Origin: an uncultured Pelagibacteraceae bacterium
GTDB taxonomy: Bacteria; Pseudomonadota; Alphaproteobacteria; Pelagibacterales; Pelagibacteraceae
DNA: 42,455 bases
Reading direction: 5' to 3'
Assembly (NCBI GenBank): GCA_902518235.1
Contig: CABYFN010000006.1
Location: 1 to 42,455 of the forward strand
Under the pieces are notes generated by a model. It was not told the origin of the DNA and did not search any database. It saw nothing but the letters and a program-made list of their open reading frames with translations. Below are positions 8,277 through 16,236 of this stretch, one piece after another. Position numbers and translations under genes: made by a program. Numbering within the stretch: the first letter of the stretch is position 1; every line of letters begins with the position of its first letter.

Positions 8277-9764
8277 TTATTGAACGCTAACTGTGTGCCA
8301 TCTAATTGAAAAATACTCAACTTCATCGAGATTTTTCACTTTAGAAGATGTGACAACCAGTCTAGATACATGGTAAGGAATCATTGTTCCAGATTCTTCC
8401 CATAATGTTTTCTGGGCATTGATATATGCTGCTTTTCTTTTACTAAATTTTAACTCTCCTCTAGCTTCAGCTAAATTTTTGTCAAAAGAAGCACTTTTAT
8501 AGAAAGACTCATTCCATTTTGCTCCGCTATGATAAGCTTCGTGCAAAATACTGTCTGCAGGTCTCTCATTCCAACGCGTCATTGCTACAGCCTTTTTCAT
8601 CCAAGTTTCATTCCAATAACTTTTTGAAGGTGTCATTTGGATATCTGCTCTAATGTTAGCTTTTGCGAATTGTTGTTGTAAAACCTCAGCAATGGTTGGC
8701 CATGTTGGTTCTTTTGTAGAAACGTGAATTGTCATATCAATTCCATCTGGATAGCCTGCCTCAGCAAGTAATTTTTTTGCAGTTTGTGGTTGAGGCGGAC
8801 ACTTCTTCTTCATTCTATATTGGTCTGAAGGTGCTACAGGAGTATCACAAGATACCGTTGCTGCTCCAGCCATAACTAGATCAACTAATTCTTGTCTATC
8901 TACAGCTATTCTAACTGCCTTTCTTACTCTCACGTCATCAAAAGGCGCAACGTCAGTTCTCATTACCATACCTCTCCAGTTTCCTGTAGGAATAACTGAT
9001 ACGTTAAACTTTGAATTGCCATCAAATATTTTTTTCTGATTGAATGGAACATATCTATTCATATCTATTTGACCTGTAAGCAAAGCTTGAATTCTTGCTT
9101 GACCATCTGGGATAGCTATCACATGTACTTCAGCAAGTTTAGGTGCCCCTTCCCAATAATCTGGGTTTGCTTTAAGAATTGTTGTACCTTCAGCATCAAA
9201 TTTTTCTACTATAAAAGGTCCAGTTCCAATACCTGTTTTTCCAATAGTATCACCTGATCCACTAGGAATCATTCTTAGTCTGTAATCAGTTAATAAAAGT
9301 GGAAAATCTGCAAAAGATGTATTCAACTTCATTTTAACTGTGTGTGAGTCTACAACTTCAATATCCGTTACTGCACTCATACTTTTCTTAGCAGGTGAAC
9401 CAATTTCAGGATCTTTAACTCTCATCAAAGAATATTTGACATCCTCTGCATCAAACTCAGATCCATCATGGAATTTAACACCTTTTCTTAAGTTAAAAGT
9501 CCATTCTGTTGCATCAGCATTTCCTGACCAGTCAGTTGCAAGCTCAGGAGATGTAACCCCTTTAAGATCTTTTCTTACAAGACGGTTCTGTGTCATTATT
9601 ACTACCTGAAACAGTCGTCCCTTAGTAATTGCGTCTAAATTTGTATCTTTTCCAAAACCAACATCATGAGATAATTTAAATACGCCGCTTGATGCATTGG
9701 CAAAAGAAAATGTTACAAATAGTGATACCAATGAAATTGATATCAATTTAAAAATGTTTTTCAT
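8277..9764 (-). CDS. Periplasmic solute-binding protein, family 5 (peptide/nickel type)
   Basis: A 495-residue extracellular solute-binding protein of ABC family 5. A signal peptide with a Lys start and a hydrophobic core ends at about residue 24 (ANA before SSGVFK); no lipobox Cys is present, so it should be soluble in the periplasm. Family features include the early WTFNLRKGVKFHDGSEFDA region (about 88-106) and DVRVRKAVRIAVDRQELV (about 278-295). A good Shine-Dalgarno (AGAGAGGAAATT) precedes the ATG. Family 5 proteins bind di- or oligopeptides, opines, nickel chelates or glutathione, so the ligand is unknown. The downstream ureohydrolase hints at a guanidino- or peptide-like substrate. It heads the minus-strand operon. 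Confidence 0.93.
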   Translation of the reverse strand: MKNIFKLISISLVSLFVTFSFANASSGVFKLSHDVGFGKDTNLDAITKGRLFQVVIMTQNRLVRKDLKGVTSPELATDWSGNADATEWTFNLRKGVKFHDGSEFDAEDVKYSLMRVKDPEIGSPAKKSMSAVTDIEVVDSHTVKMKLNTSFADFPLLLTDYRLRMIPSGSGDTIGKTGIGTGPFIVEKFDAEGTTILKANPDYWEGAPKLAEVHVIAIPDGQARIQALLTGQIDMNRYVPFNQKKIFDGNSKFNVSVIPTGNWRGMVMRTDVAPFDDVRVRKAVRIAVDRQELVDLVMAGAATVSCDTPVAPSDQYRMKKKCPPQPQTAKKLLAEAGYPDGIDMTIHVSTKEPTWPTIAEVLQQQFAKANIRADIQMTPSKSYWNETWMKKAVAMTRWNERPADSILHEAYHSGAKWNESFYKSASFDKNLAEARGELKFSKRKAAYINAQKTLWEESGTMIPYHVSRLVVTSSKVKNLDEVEYFSIRWHTVSVQ

Positions 9765-9840
9765 AATTTCCTCTCTTTAAAAAAATAAAAGGTAACAATT
9801 AGCAACTTATATAGCAACAGTGAAAATGGTTCTTTTTTAT

Positions 9841-9869
9841 TTGTTTTATTGATGTATTTTGATTATTTA
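9841..9869 (+). promoter_or_regulatory. Candidate promoter for the demethylase cluster
   Basis: TTGTTT (9841-9846) and TATTTA (9864-9869) are separated by 17 bp, and the -10 box ends 11 nt before the ATG at 9881, with no Shine-Dalgarno in between. The 116-bp divergent gap also contains a TATATA (9808-9813) that could serve the binding-protein gene on the other strand. Base composition makes chance matches likely. No hairpin or riboswitch-like fold was seen in this gap. Confidence 0.35.
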
Positions 9870-9880
9870 GAAAAAAAATA

Positions 9881-11110
9881 ATGAAAGATTTAATTAATAA
9901 ATATAGGTTTACAGTAAAGCCTGTTAATCTTGAAAATTCTAACTCTTTGGAGCTTGCAAGGTCAATTCAAGTTCATCCATTGACCTACCAAGAGCTACCC
10001 TATGATCCTGAGTATTCTAATTATGCTGGAAGATTAACACTTGAAAAATTATCTAATGTAAGTCCCGAGGAAATGTATTGGAAAGGACGACAAGAAATAA
10101 TATTTAGACATACTGGTGAACATCCATTTGAAATATCTGGCCCAGATTCATTGAAGTTATTACAAAAAATATTCCCAAGAGATGTATCAAAAATATCAAA
10201 AGGTAGATGTTCTTATCAGTTCGCTTGCTATCACGATGGAGGAATGATTACAGATGGTATTCTATTAAAAATTGAAGAAGATAAATATTGGTTTGCTCAA
10301 GCAGATGGAGATCTTTTTTCTTGGTATAAAGCTCACTCAAAAGAAATGGATGTTGAAATCAAAGATCCTGATGTATGGGTAAGTCAAATTCAAGGCCCAC
10401 TTTCAATGAAGCTACTTGAAAATATAGCTGAAGGTTTTTCAGAAAATGATTGGAAGTACTTTGATTGGAAAGAATTACAAATCTTAGATCAAAAAGTAAT
10501 TATAAGCCGAAGTGGTTTCACAAACGAACTTGGTTGGGAAATTTATTTTCGACCTGAAAATGAAACTGAAAAGATTGGAGATTATATTCTTGAGGAAGGA
10601 AAAAAGTTAGGTATGATTTTAGTTGCTACTCCAGGATTTAGATGTAGACGAATTGAGGCAGGTTTACTTTCTGCAGGGCAAGATTTTTCAAAAAAAACTG
10701 ATCCATTTTCAGTTGGCCTTGGACGTTTTATAAATTTTGATAAAGAAGATTTTATTGGAAAAGAGGCTTTAATGATATCAGACAAAACATGTAAGACTTG
10801 GGGAATTAGAGTAGCAGATGGAACTGCAATCAAAGGAGAAAGTATTAAAATTAATGAAAAAAATATTGGCAAAATAACTTCAAGTACTTGGTCACCCTAT
10901 CAAATTTGTGGTGTTGGTATCGTTCACCTTGATAATAATGAAAATGGTCCTGGAGATGTTGTCGATGTTAAATGTACTGATGGAAAAGTTCACAAAGGTG
11001 AAATCTGCAAATTACCAATGTACGATACAGAAGGAGAAATTGTAAGAGGTATAAATAGGAACATTCCTAAAGAACCAAATCCTTGGCCTGGCATTAAAAC
11101 CAAAAATTAA
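9881..11110 (+). CDS. GcvT/DmdA-family tetrahydrofolate-dependent methyltransferase, substrate unknown
   Basis: A 409-residue member of the aminomethyltransferase (GcvT) superfamily, which includes glycine-cleavage T protein, DMSP demethylase DmdA and aryl-ether demethylase LigM. Recognisable elements are SGPDSLKLLQKIFPRDV (86-102), the GGMITD loop (120-125), IQGP (170-173), SRSGFTNELGWEIY (209-222, with the folate-contacting Glu at 220) and RRIEAGL (256-262). The Asp-Asp pair of true GcvT reads Thr-Asp here. No other glycine-cleavage gene is nearby, and an N-terminal extension of about 70 residues precedes the core. These points argue for a demethylase moving a methyl group to THF rather than for glycine cleavage. 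First gene of the seven-gene plus-strand run. Confidence 0.85.
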   Translation: MKDLINKYRFTVKPVNLENSNSLELARSIQVHPLTYQELPYDPEYSNYAGRLTLEKLSNVSPEEMYWKGRQEIIFRHTGEHPFEISGPDSLKLLQKIFPRDVSKISKGRCSYQFACYHDGGMITDGILLKIEEDKYWFAQADGDLFSWYKAHSKEMDVEIKDPDVWVSQIQGPLSMKLLENIAEGFSENDWKYFDWKELQILDQKVIISRSGFTNELGWEIYFRPENETEKIGDYILEEGKKLGMILVATPGFRCRRIEAGLLSAGQDFSKKTDPFSVGLGRFINFDKEDFIGKEALMISDKTCKTWGIRVADGTAIKGESIKINEKNIGKITSSTWSPYQICGVGIVHLDNNENGPGDVVDVKCTDGKVHKGEICKLPMYDTEGEIVRGINRNIPKEPNPWPGIKTKN

Positions 11111-11122
11111 AAACTTGAGTTA

Positions 11123-11815
11123 GTGAAGGGTAAAAAACAAATAATAACAGTTGGAGGTGGGGGTTTTACTCATAATGAAGATAGAGACTTAGATCAATTT
11201 TTTGTTGATAAATTGAGCAAAGAAAATTGCTCTATTGGATTTTTACCAACCGCTAGTAATGACGACGAAAAAAAAACTAAACTATTTTATAAAAGGTTTG
11301 AAAATACTAGCCTAAAAGTTTCCCATTTTGATCTTGTATCTAGCATTAAGGGTTTTGAAAGATGGCTTTCAAACTTAGATGCTGTTTATATTGGTGGGGG
11401 AAATACAAAATTCATGCTCGAATTATGGAAAAAAAATAATTTGATTGAGCTTTTCAATGAAATTTATAATTCAGGTATAATTCTATCTGGTGTTAGCGCT
11501 GGTGCAGCATGTTGGTTTGATTATTTTCTGACAGACTCAGATGGGCCTGGCTTCAAACCATTACGTGGCATAGGGCTTATATCTGGAAGTTTTACCCCAC
11601 ATTATTCAGATGCAAAAAGAGCAGATAAATATAGACAAAATATAAAAAATAAAAATTTACCAAATGGTGTAGCTGTAGATGATGGAGTTGCAGTACTTTT
11701 TATTGACGGAAAACCAACAGAGGTTTATTCTTCCAGAGAAAGTCATAATGCTTATTTTGTTGATCAAAATAAACAACTTAATTTAAAAGAATATATTAAA
11801 ATTAATAATGAGTGA
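11123..11815 (+). CDS. S51-family serine peptidase (PepE / cyanophycinase-like)
   Basis: A 230-residue class-I glutamine-amidotransferase-fold peptidase of family S51. The start is GTG at 11123, giving MKGKKQIITVGGGGFTH. The family motifs are YIGGGNTKFML (about 92-102) and the nucleophile elbow GVSAGAACWF (about 123-132, Ser in SAGA), followed by a conserved His in FTPHYSDA. Family S51 includes alpha-aspartyl dipeptidase PepE and cyanophycinase. Its presence within a demethylase/dehydrogenase operon suggests it hydrolyses an amide or isopeptide-like bond in the pathway substrate, but no function is known. Its end overlaps the next gene by 8 bp. Confidence 0.85.
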   Translation: MKGKKQIITVGGGGFTHNEDRDLDQFFVDKLSKENCSIGFLPTASNDDEKKTKLFYKRFENTSLKVSHFDLVSSIKGFERWLSNLDAVYIGGGNTKFMLELWKKNNLIELFNEIYNSGIILSGVSAGAACWFDYFLTDSDGPGFKPLRGIGLISGSFTPHYSDAKRADKYRQNIKNKNLPNGVAVDDGVAVLFIDGKPTEVYSSRESHNAYFVDQNKQLNLKEYIKINNE

Positions 11816-12971
11816 TAATATTTTACCAAGTCAAAAAATTTTTAGCATTAAAGATGCAAGGGAACTGTCACGAAAACGTCTACCTAAATTAGTTTTTGAT
11901 TTTATTGATGGTGCATCAGGAGATGAAAAATTAGCAGAAATAAATAGCAGAGCATTAGATCAAATTAGACTTGAACCTAAAGTTTTAAGAAATGTTGAAA
12001 AAAGATCTCTTAAAAAAAAAGTATTGGGTTATGAATTTGATTTTCCATTTGGTTTTGCGCCAATGGGAATGACTAATTTATCATGGCCTGGCGCAGACTC
12101 TATGTTAGCAGCAGAAAGTGCAAGAAATAATATACCTACTTGTGTTTCTATGGCTTCTACAACAACTTTAGAAAAAATGTACGAACTTTCAGAAGGTCAC
12201 TCATGGATGCAGCTATATATATTTCAGGATGAAAATTTTGTCATGGAACTTTTAGATAGAGCTAAGAATACAGGATACGAAGTTGCGATATTAACTGTGG
12301 ATGTTCCAGTACTATCCAGACGAACTAGAGATGATAAAAATGGTTTCTCCTACCCTTTCAAGATTGGTCCAAAACAATTTTTTGATTTTGCAACTCACCC
12401 TACTTGGTCTCTTTCAACTTTACTCAGTGGTATTCCTAAACCAATGAATTATGTTACATCTAAAAGTGGAGATGGTATTTTTAAAAGAAAAGAAAGTAGA
12501 GGCTCTACAGATTGGGATACACTTAAAAGAGTAAGAGATAAATGGAAGGGTAAACTTATAATTAAAGGAGTAATGTCTCCTGATGATGCAAAACAAATAA
12601 AAGAAGCTGGTGCAGATGCAATTCAAGTTTCAAATCATGGTGGTAGACAATTAGATAGTGCTACAGCAGCAATAAATATGCTTCCATTAATAAGAAAGTC
12701 AGTGGGAAGTGATTTCCCTCTAATTTTTGATAGTGGAATAAGAAGTGGAAGTGATATTGTAAGAGCGCTTGCATTTGGTGCTGATTATGCAATGATTGGT
12801 AGGCCCGTGATGTACGCAATGGGAGCTGATGGTAAAAAAGGATTAAGGAGAATTGTGGAAATAATCAAGGAAGAAGCCAGCACAACACTTGGGTTAGTAG
12901 GATTAAACGATATTAATGATGTTACTTCTAATATAGTAATAGATAGTACTGTAAATAAGGTAAATTACTAA
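11808..12971 (+). CDS. FMN-dependent 2-hydroxyacid dehydrogenase/oxidase (LldD/glycolate oxidase family)
   Basis: A 387-residue TIM-barrel flavoenzyme that oxidises an L-2-hydroxy acid to the 2-keto acid. Conserved features are FGFAPMGM (81-88), QLYIFQD (135-141), LTVDVPVLSRRTRD (162-175), K253, and the active-site segment SNHGGRQLD (275-283) with catalytic H277 and carboxylate-binding R280. The FMN phosphate region is DSGIRSGSDI (308-317) and GRPVMYA (331-337). Substrate is undetermined; lactate, glycolate, mandelate and longer hydroxyacid enzymes share these residues. The next gene, 0 bp away, is a ThDP enzyme that could act on the keto acid produced, the same logic as mandelate dehydrogenase with benzoylformate decarboxylase. 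Confidence 0.92.
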   Translation: MSDNILPSQKIFSIKDARELSRKRLPKLVFDFIDGASGDEKLAEINSRALDQIRLEPKVLRNVEKRSLKKKVLGYEFDFPFGFAPMGMTNLSWPGADSMLAAESARNNIPTCVSMASTTTLEKMYELSEGHSWMQLYIFQDENFVMELLDRAKNTGYEVAILTVDVPVLSRRTRDDKNGFSYPFKIGPKQFFDFATHPTWSLSTLLSGIPKPMNYVTSKSGDGIFKRKESRGSTDWDTLKRVRDKWKGKLIIKGVMSPDDAKQIKEAGADAIQVSNHGGRQLDSATAAINMLPLIRKSVGSDFPLIFDSGIRSGSDIVRALAFGADYAMIGRPVMYAMGADGKKGLRRIVEIIKEEASTTLGLVGLNDINDVTSNIVIDSTVNKVNY

Positions 12972-14714
12972 ATGAGTGAAAATAAAATTAGAGGTGGAGC
13001 AGTACTTGCGAGAGCTCTAAAAGATAAAGGAATTAGCAAAGTTTTTACGCTTTCAGGAGGTTTTTGTAACCCAGCAATTGAAGGTTTTGCTGAATGCCAA
13101 ATTGAAGTTATTAATACTCCTCATGAACAAATTGCAGGTCACTTAGCGGATGGTAATACAAGAATTACTCGTAAACCATCAGTATGTTTAGTTGGACCCG
13201 AAGGATTTACAAATGCTGTCCCTTCAATGATGGAGGCTTGGGGCGAAAGAAGTCCAATTATTTATATTACCGGATCTAGCAGTCTTAAAAGGCAAGGCTC
13301 AGGTGGTTTTAAAGAAATTGATGATGTTTCAATTGCAGCCCCTTTAACCAAATATAGCGCGAGTATTACTGATGGAACTAGAATAAGAGAATTTGTAGAT
13401 AAAGCATATCATATTGCAACTAATGGGTATCCTGGAGCCGTACATCTTAGTCTTCCAGTTGATATAATGTTTTCATCTTTTGCTGAGGAAGTTGGATTAG
13501 AAGAAAGACCATATTCCCAAAAAGCAAAACCTTTAGCCAAAGCTTGGCCAGATCCAAATTCACTTTCGGAAATATTAGAGCTTGCTTGTAATTCAAAAAA
13601 ACCAGTTATTATTGGTGGACACGGTGTTTGGTGGTCACATTCTGAAAAAAATCTTGAGGCAGCTGGTAATAATTTAAATATTCCAATTTTTAATGTTCCT
13701 TATCATCAAAAATTATTAGGGGAAGAAGCTAACGCTTATATGGGTTTGGCTGATATACATCAATACCCTCCTTCAGAATTTGCATTACATAATTCAGATC
13801 TAGTTCTTGTGGTTGGAGCACGATTAGATAATCAATTGAATTTTGGAAATCCACCTTTTATACCAGAATCAACAAAATTAATTTGTGTGAATGGTTCACA
13901 TGAAGAATTAGAACTTAATAGAGCTGCAGATTTTAGTTTACTAAGTGACCCTGGTGTTTTTTTAGATACATTATCCAACTTAAAAAAAAATAATAAATGG
14001 TCTTTGGATAAAAAGTGGTTTGAAGAGAATAAAAAAAAGAAGAAAGAATGGGTTGATAAATCATTAAAAGATTTAGAAATTGAAGCTGAGGCATCTAAAA
14101 AAAATGGAGGAAAAATTCACCCTTTACAACTTTCATTGGATGTTCAAGATGCAATGGGTGAAAATGATTGGCTTGTTATCGATGGAGGAAACACTCATTT
14201 TTGGTCAGAGATTGCAATTAACATCGCGGGTGCTAAAGGAAAAAAATTAAAAGGAATATTGCATCCTGGAACTTTTAGCATGTTAGGTGTTGGAGTTTCA
14301 TTCGCTTTATCTGCTAAAAACCACAGTCCAGACTCAAATGTAGTTCTGATTAGTGGAGATGGTGCGTTTTTATCAGGAGGTATGTCTATTGAAAGTGTAT
14401 TTTACGAAAAAAAACCTATTACTGTTGTAATTGATAATAACGGGGGTCTTGCTTCAATTGGCCAACAACAAGAAAGATTATTTAAAAGTGGAAAAAGTGT
14501 AGGAACTGATTTTCGTGATATACCATTTCATAAGATATTTGAGGGTTTTGGAGGACATGGAGAATTAGTTAATAAAAGAGAAGAGCTAGGTCCTGCACTT
14601 AAAAGAGCTATGGAAAGTGGAAAACCAGCATGTGTAAATGTTAAAGCAAAACCTGTATTAAGCCCAATAGTCTCCGCAGTTGCAAGTAAAAGAGAAAAAT
14701 CATCAATAGAATAA
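12972..14714 (+). CDS. Thiamine-diphosphate-dependent enzyme (acetolactate synthase / 2-keto acid decarboxylase family)
   Basis: A 580-residue three-domain ThDP enzyme. The N-terminal Pyr domain has the cofactor-activating glutamate E52 in NTPHEQIAGHLADG. The middle Rossmann-like domain spans about 195-340. The C-terminal PP domain has the Mg-ThDP motif starting SGDGAFLSGGMSIES (461-475) and ending IDNN (487-490). The superfamily includes acetolactate synthase, glyoxylate carboligase, benzoylformate decarboxylase, oxalyl-CoA decarboxylase, 2-hydroxyacyl-CoA lyase and sulfoacetaldehyde acetyltransferase. I cannot place it in one. It follows the 2-hydroxyacid dehydrogenase with no gap, so a 2-keto acid is the likely substrate. 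A run of nine A at 13982-13990 lies inside the gene. Confidence 0.88.
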   Translation: MSENKIRGGAVLARALKDKGISKVFTLSGGFCNPAIEGFAECQIEVINTPHEQIAGHLADGNTRITRKPSVCLVGPEGFTNAVPSMMEAWGERSPIIYITGSSSLKRQGSGGFKEIDDVSIAAPLTKYSASITDGTRIREFVDKAYHIATNGYPGAVHLSLPVDIMFSSFAEEVGLEERPYSQKAKPLAKAWPDPNSLSEILELACNSKKPVIIGGHGVWWSHSEKNLEAAGNNLNIPIFNVPYHQKLLGEEANAYMGLADIHQYPPSEFALHNSDLVLVVGARLDNQLNFGNPPFIPESTKLICVNGSHEELELNRAADFSLLSDPGVFLDTLSNLKKNNKWSLDKKWFEENKKKKKEWVDKSLKDLEIEAEASKKNGGKIHPLQLSLDVQDAMGENDWLVIDGGNTHFWSEIAINIAGAKGKKLKGILHPGTFSMLGVGVSFALSAKNHSPDSNVVLISGDGAFLSGGMSIESVFYEKKPITVVIDNNGGLASIGQQQERLFKSGKSVGTDFRDIPFHKIFEGFGGHGELVNKREELGPALKRAMESGKPACVNVKAKPVLSPIVSAVASKREKSSIE

Positions 14715-14716
14715 TT

Positions 14717-15052
14717 GTGGCAACTTTCTCTTCTCATTTATTAGATGCAACAAATGGCTCGCACGCTGCAAATGTTGATGTAATTATTTATCAAGTTTAT
14801 GAAAGTGGAGAAAAAAAAGTTTTCTGTGAAACTAAATCTGATGAAGGTGGTCGAATACTTCAAGAATTTGAATTAAGTAAAGACGACTGCAAGTGTGACT
14901 ATGAAATGGTTTGCAAAACTGGTAATTATTTTTCAGAAAAAAAAATAGTTTCAGAAATTAACATTAAATTTAAAATGGAAGATCAAAATAAAAAATATCA
15001 TATCCCAATTATAATTTCTAAAAATAGCTATACAGTTTGGTGGTCTAAATAA
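14717..15052 (+). CDS. Transthyretin / 5-hydroxyisourate hydrolase-like protein with altered C-terminus
   Basis: A 111-residue protein of the transthyretin-like family, starting at GTG 14717, two bases after the ThDP gene's stop. HIU hydrolase hallmarks are present at both ends: SSHLLDATNG (5-14, H7), GGR (44-46, R46) and KYHIPIIIS (93-101, H95). The family's diagnostic C-terminal Tyr-Arg-Gly-Ser is replaced by Trp-Trp-Ser-Lys (108-111). The two His and the Arg of the catalytic set are kept, while the terminal Ser and its neighbours are lost. No other purine-catabolism gene is nearby. It may open a ring or hydrolyse a different intermediate in this operon's pathway; substrate unknown. There is 1 bp to the DmdA-like start. 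Confidence 0.82.
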   Translation: MATFSSHLLDATNGSHAANVDVIIYQVYESGEKKVFCETKSDEGGRILQEFELSKDDCKCDYEMVCKTGNYFSEKKIVSEINIKFKMEDQNKKYHIPIIISKNSYTVWWSK

Positions 15053-15053
15053 A

Positions 15054-16220
15054 ATGAGTAAAGAAAATTTAATTCCCCAAAAAAATATAAAATTAAATAT
15101 GTCTAGACGTATCAGGCGAACTCCATTTACAAATAAAGTAGAGGAATGCGGTGTGTCAGATTTTACTGTTGTAAATCACATGCTACTACCGAAAGGTTTT
15201 AAAAATACTGTAGAAGAAGACTACTGGCATTTAAGAGAACAGGTTCAAGTATGGGATGTGTCTTGTCAAAGACAAGTACAAATCACAGGTCCAGATGCTG
15301 AAAAACTTGTACAAAAAATGACACCCCGATCCATAAAAAAAATGGAAACAGGTAAATGTTTTTACATTCCAATAATTGATGAAACAGCTGGTATGATTAA
15401 CGATCCAGTTTTATTAAAACTAGATGACGATATGTTTTGGATTTCTATTGCGGACTCAGATATTTTACTTTGGGCAAAAGGTATTGCTTTAGGATCAAAA
15501 TTAAATGTAGAAATTATCGAACCAGATGTCTATCCACTGGCTATTCAGGGTCCCAAATCTGAAGATCTTTTAATTTCAATTTTTGGTGAGGATATAAAGA
15601 AATTAAAATTTTTTAATTTTAAAGTATTTGATTTTTTAGGAACTAAACAAATTATTGCTAGATCAGGATATAGCAAACAAGATGGCTTTGAAATATATTT
15701 TAAAGGATTTGAAACGCACTTTAATGAAATAGAGCTTGGAGAAAAACTTTGGGATACTGTGTGGGAGAATGGACAAAAATTTAATATTTCTCCAGGATGC
15801 CCAAATTTAATTGATAGAATTGAGGCTGGTTTAATGTCCTATGGAAATGATTTTACAAGAGAAAATAATCCATTGGAGTGTAATCTTGAAAAATATTGCA
15901 AACAGGAAGATGATCATGATTTTATAGGTAAAGAAGCTTTAAGAAAGATCCAATCTGATGGAATAGTTCAAAAAATGAGAGGAATATTGTTTGATGGAGA
16001 CCCATGTAAGCCAACGGGGGTGCCCCTTCCAGTATATTCAAAAGATAATACAAAAATTGGCCAAATTGCTTCTGGAATTTATTCTCCAAGATTTAAAAAG
16101 AATATAGGTCTTTCTATGATTTTGAAAGATTACTGGGAAATTGGAAACGAAGTTTTTGTAAATACTTTCAATGGAAAAAACAGAAAAGGCATTATAACTT
16201 CTTTACCATTTCCAGATTAA
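15054..16220 (+). CDS. DmdA-like tetrahydrofolate-dependent demethylase
   Basis: A 388-residue GcvT-superfamily protein very similar to SAR11 DMSP demethylase DmdA along its length. DmdA-like segments include RRIRRTPFTNKVE (18-30), NHMLLP (41-46), VQVWDVSCQRQV (64-75), IPIIDE (105-110), ISIADSD (130-136), AIQGPKS (163-169), CPNLIDRIEAGL (249-260) and SYGNDFT (262-268). In the folate/substrate region ARSGYSKQDGFEIY (202-215), from my memory of the P. ubique enzyme, Glu204 and Tyr206 are kept (E213, Y215) while Trp197 and Tyr203 are Tyr206 and Phe212 here. It is therefore either a divergent DmdA or a paralogue for another methylated substrate. The first 15 residues are extra; M16 is a possible alternative start. 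Confidence 0.85.
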   Translation: MSKENLIPQKNIKLNMSRRIRRTPFTNKVEECGVSDFTVVNHMLLPKGFKNTVEEDYWHLREQVQVWDVSCQRQVQITGPDAEKLVQKMTPRSIKKMETGKCFYIPIIDETAGMINDPVLLKLDDDMFWISIADSDILLWAKGIALGSKLNVEIIEPDVYPLAIQGPKSEDLLISIFGEDIKKLKFFNFKVFDFLGTKQIIARSGYSKQDGFEIYFKGFETHFNEIELGEKLWDTVWENGQKFNISPGCPNLIDRIEAGLMSYGNDFTRENNPLECNLEKYCKQEDDHDFIGKEALRKIQSDGIVQKMRGILFDGDPCKPTGVPLPVYSKDNTKIGQIASGIYSPRFKKNIGLSMILKDYWEIGNEVFVNTFNGKNRKGIITSLPFPD

Positions 16221-16236
16221 CCTTATATTTATCATT

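Noticed and set aside
9765..9880. Glycine riboswitch or tRNA in the 116-bp gap before the GcvT-like gene
   Set aside because: No conserved paired stems or cloverleaf arms could be found by eye; the gap is mostly A/T runs with promoter-like boxes.
14717..15052. Urate/allantoin degradation operon based on the HIU-hydrolase-like gene
   Set aside because: No urate oxidase, OHCU decarboxylase or allantoinase is present and the diagnostic C-terminal tetrapeptide is missing.
9881..16220. Calling both GcvT-superfamily genes glycine-cleavage T protein (gcvT)
   Set aside because: No GcvH or GcvP neighbours, altered Asp-Asp loop in both, and strong DmdA-like motifs in the second.
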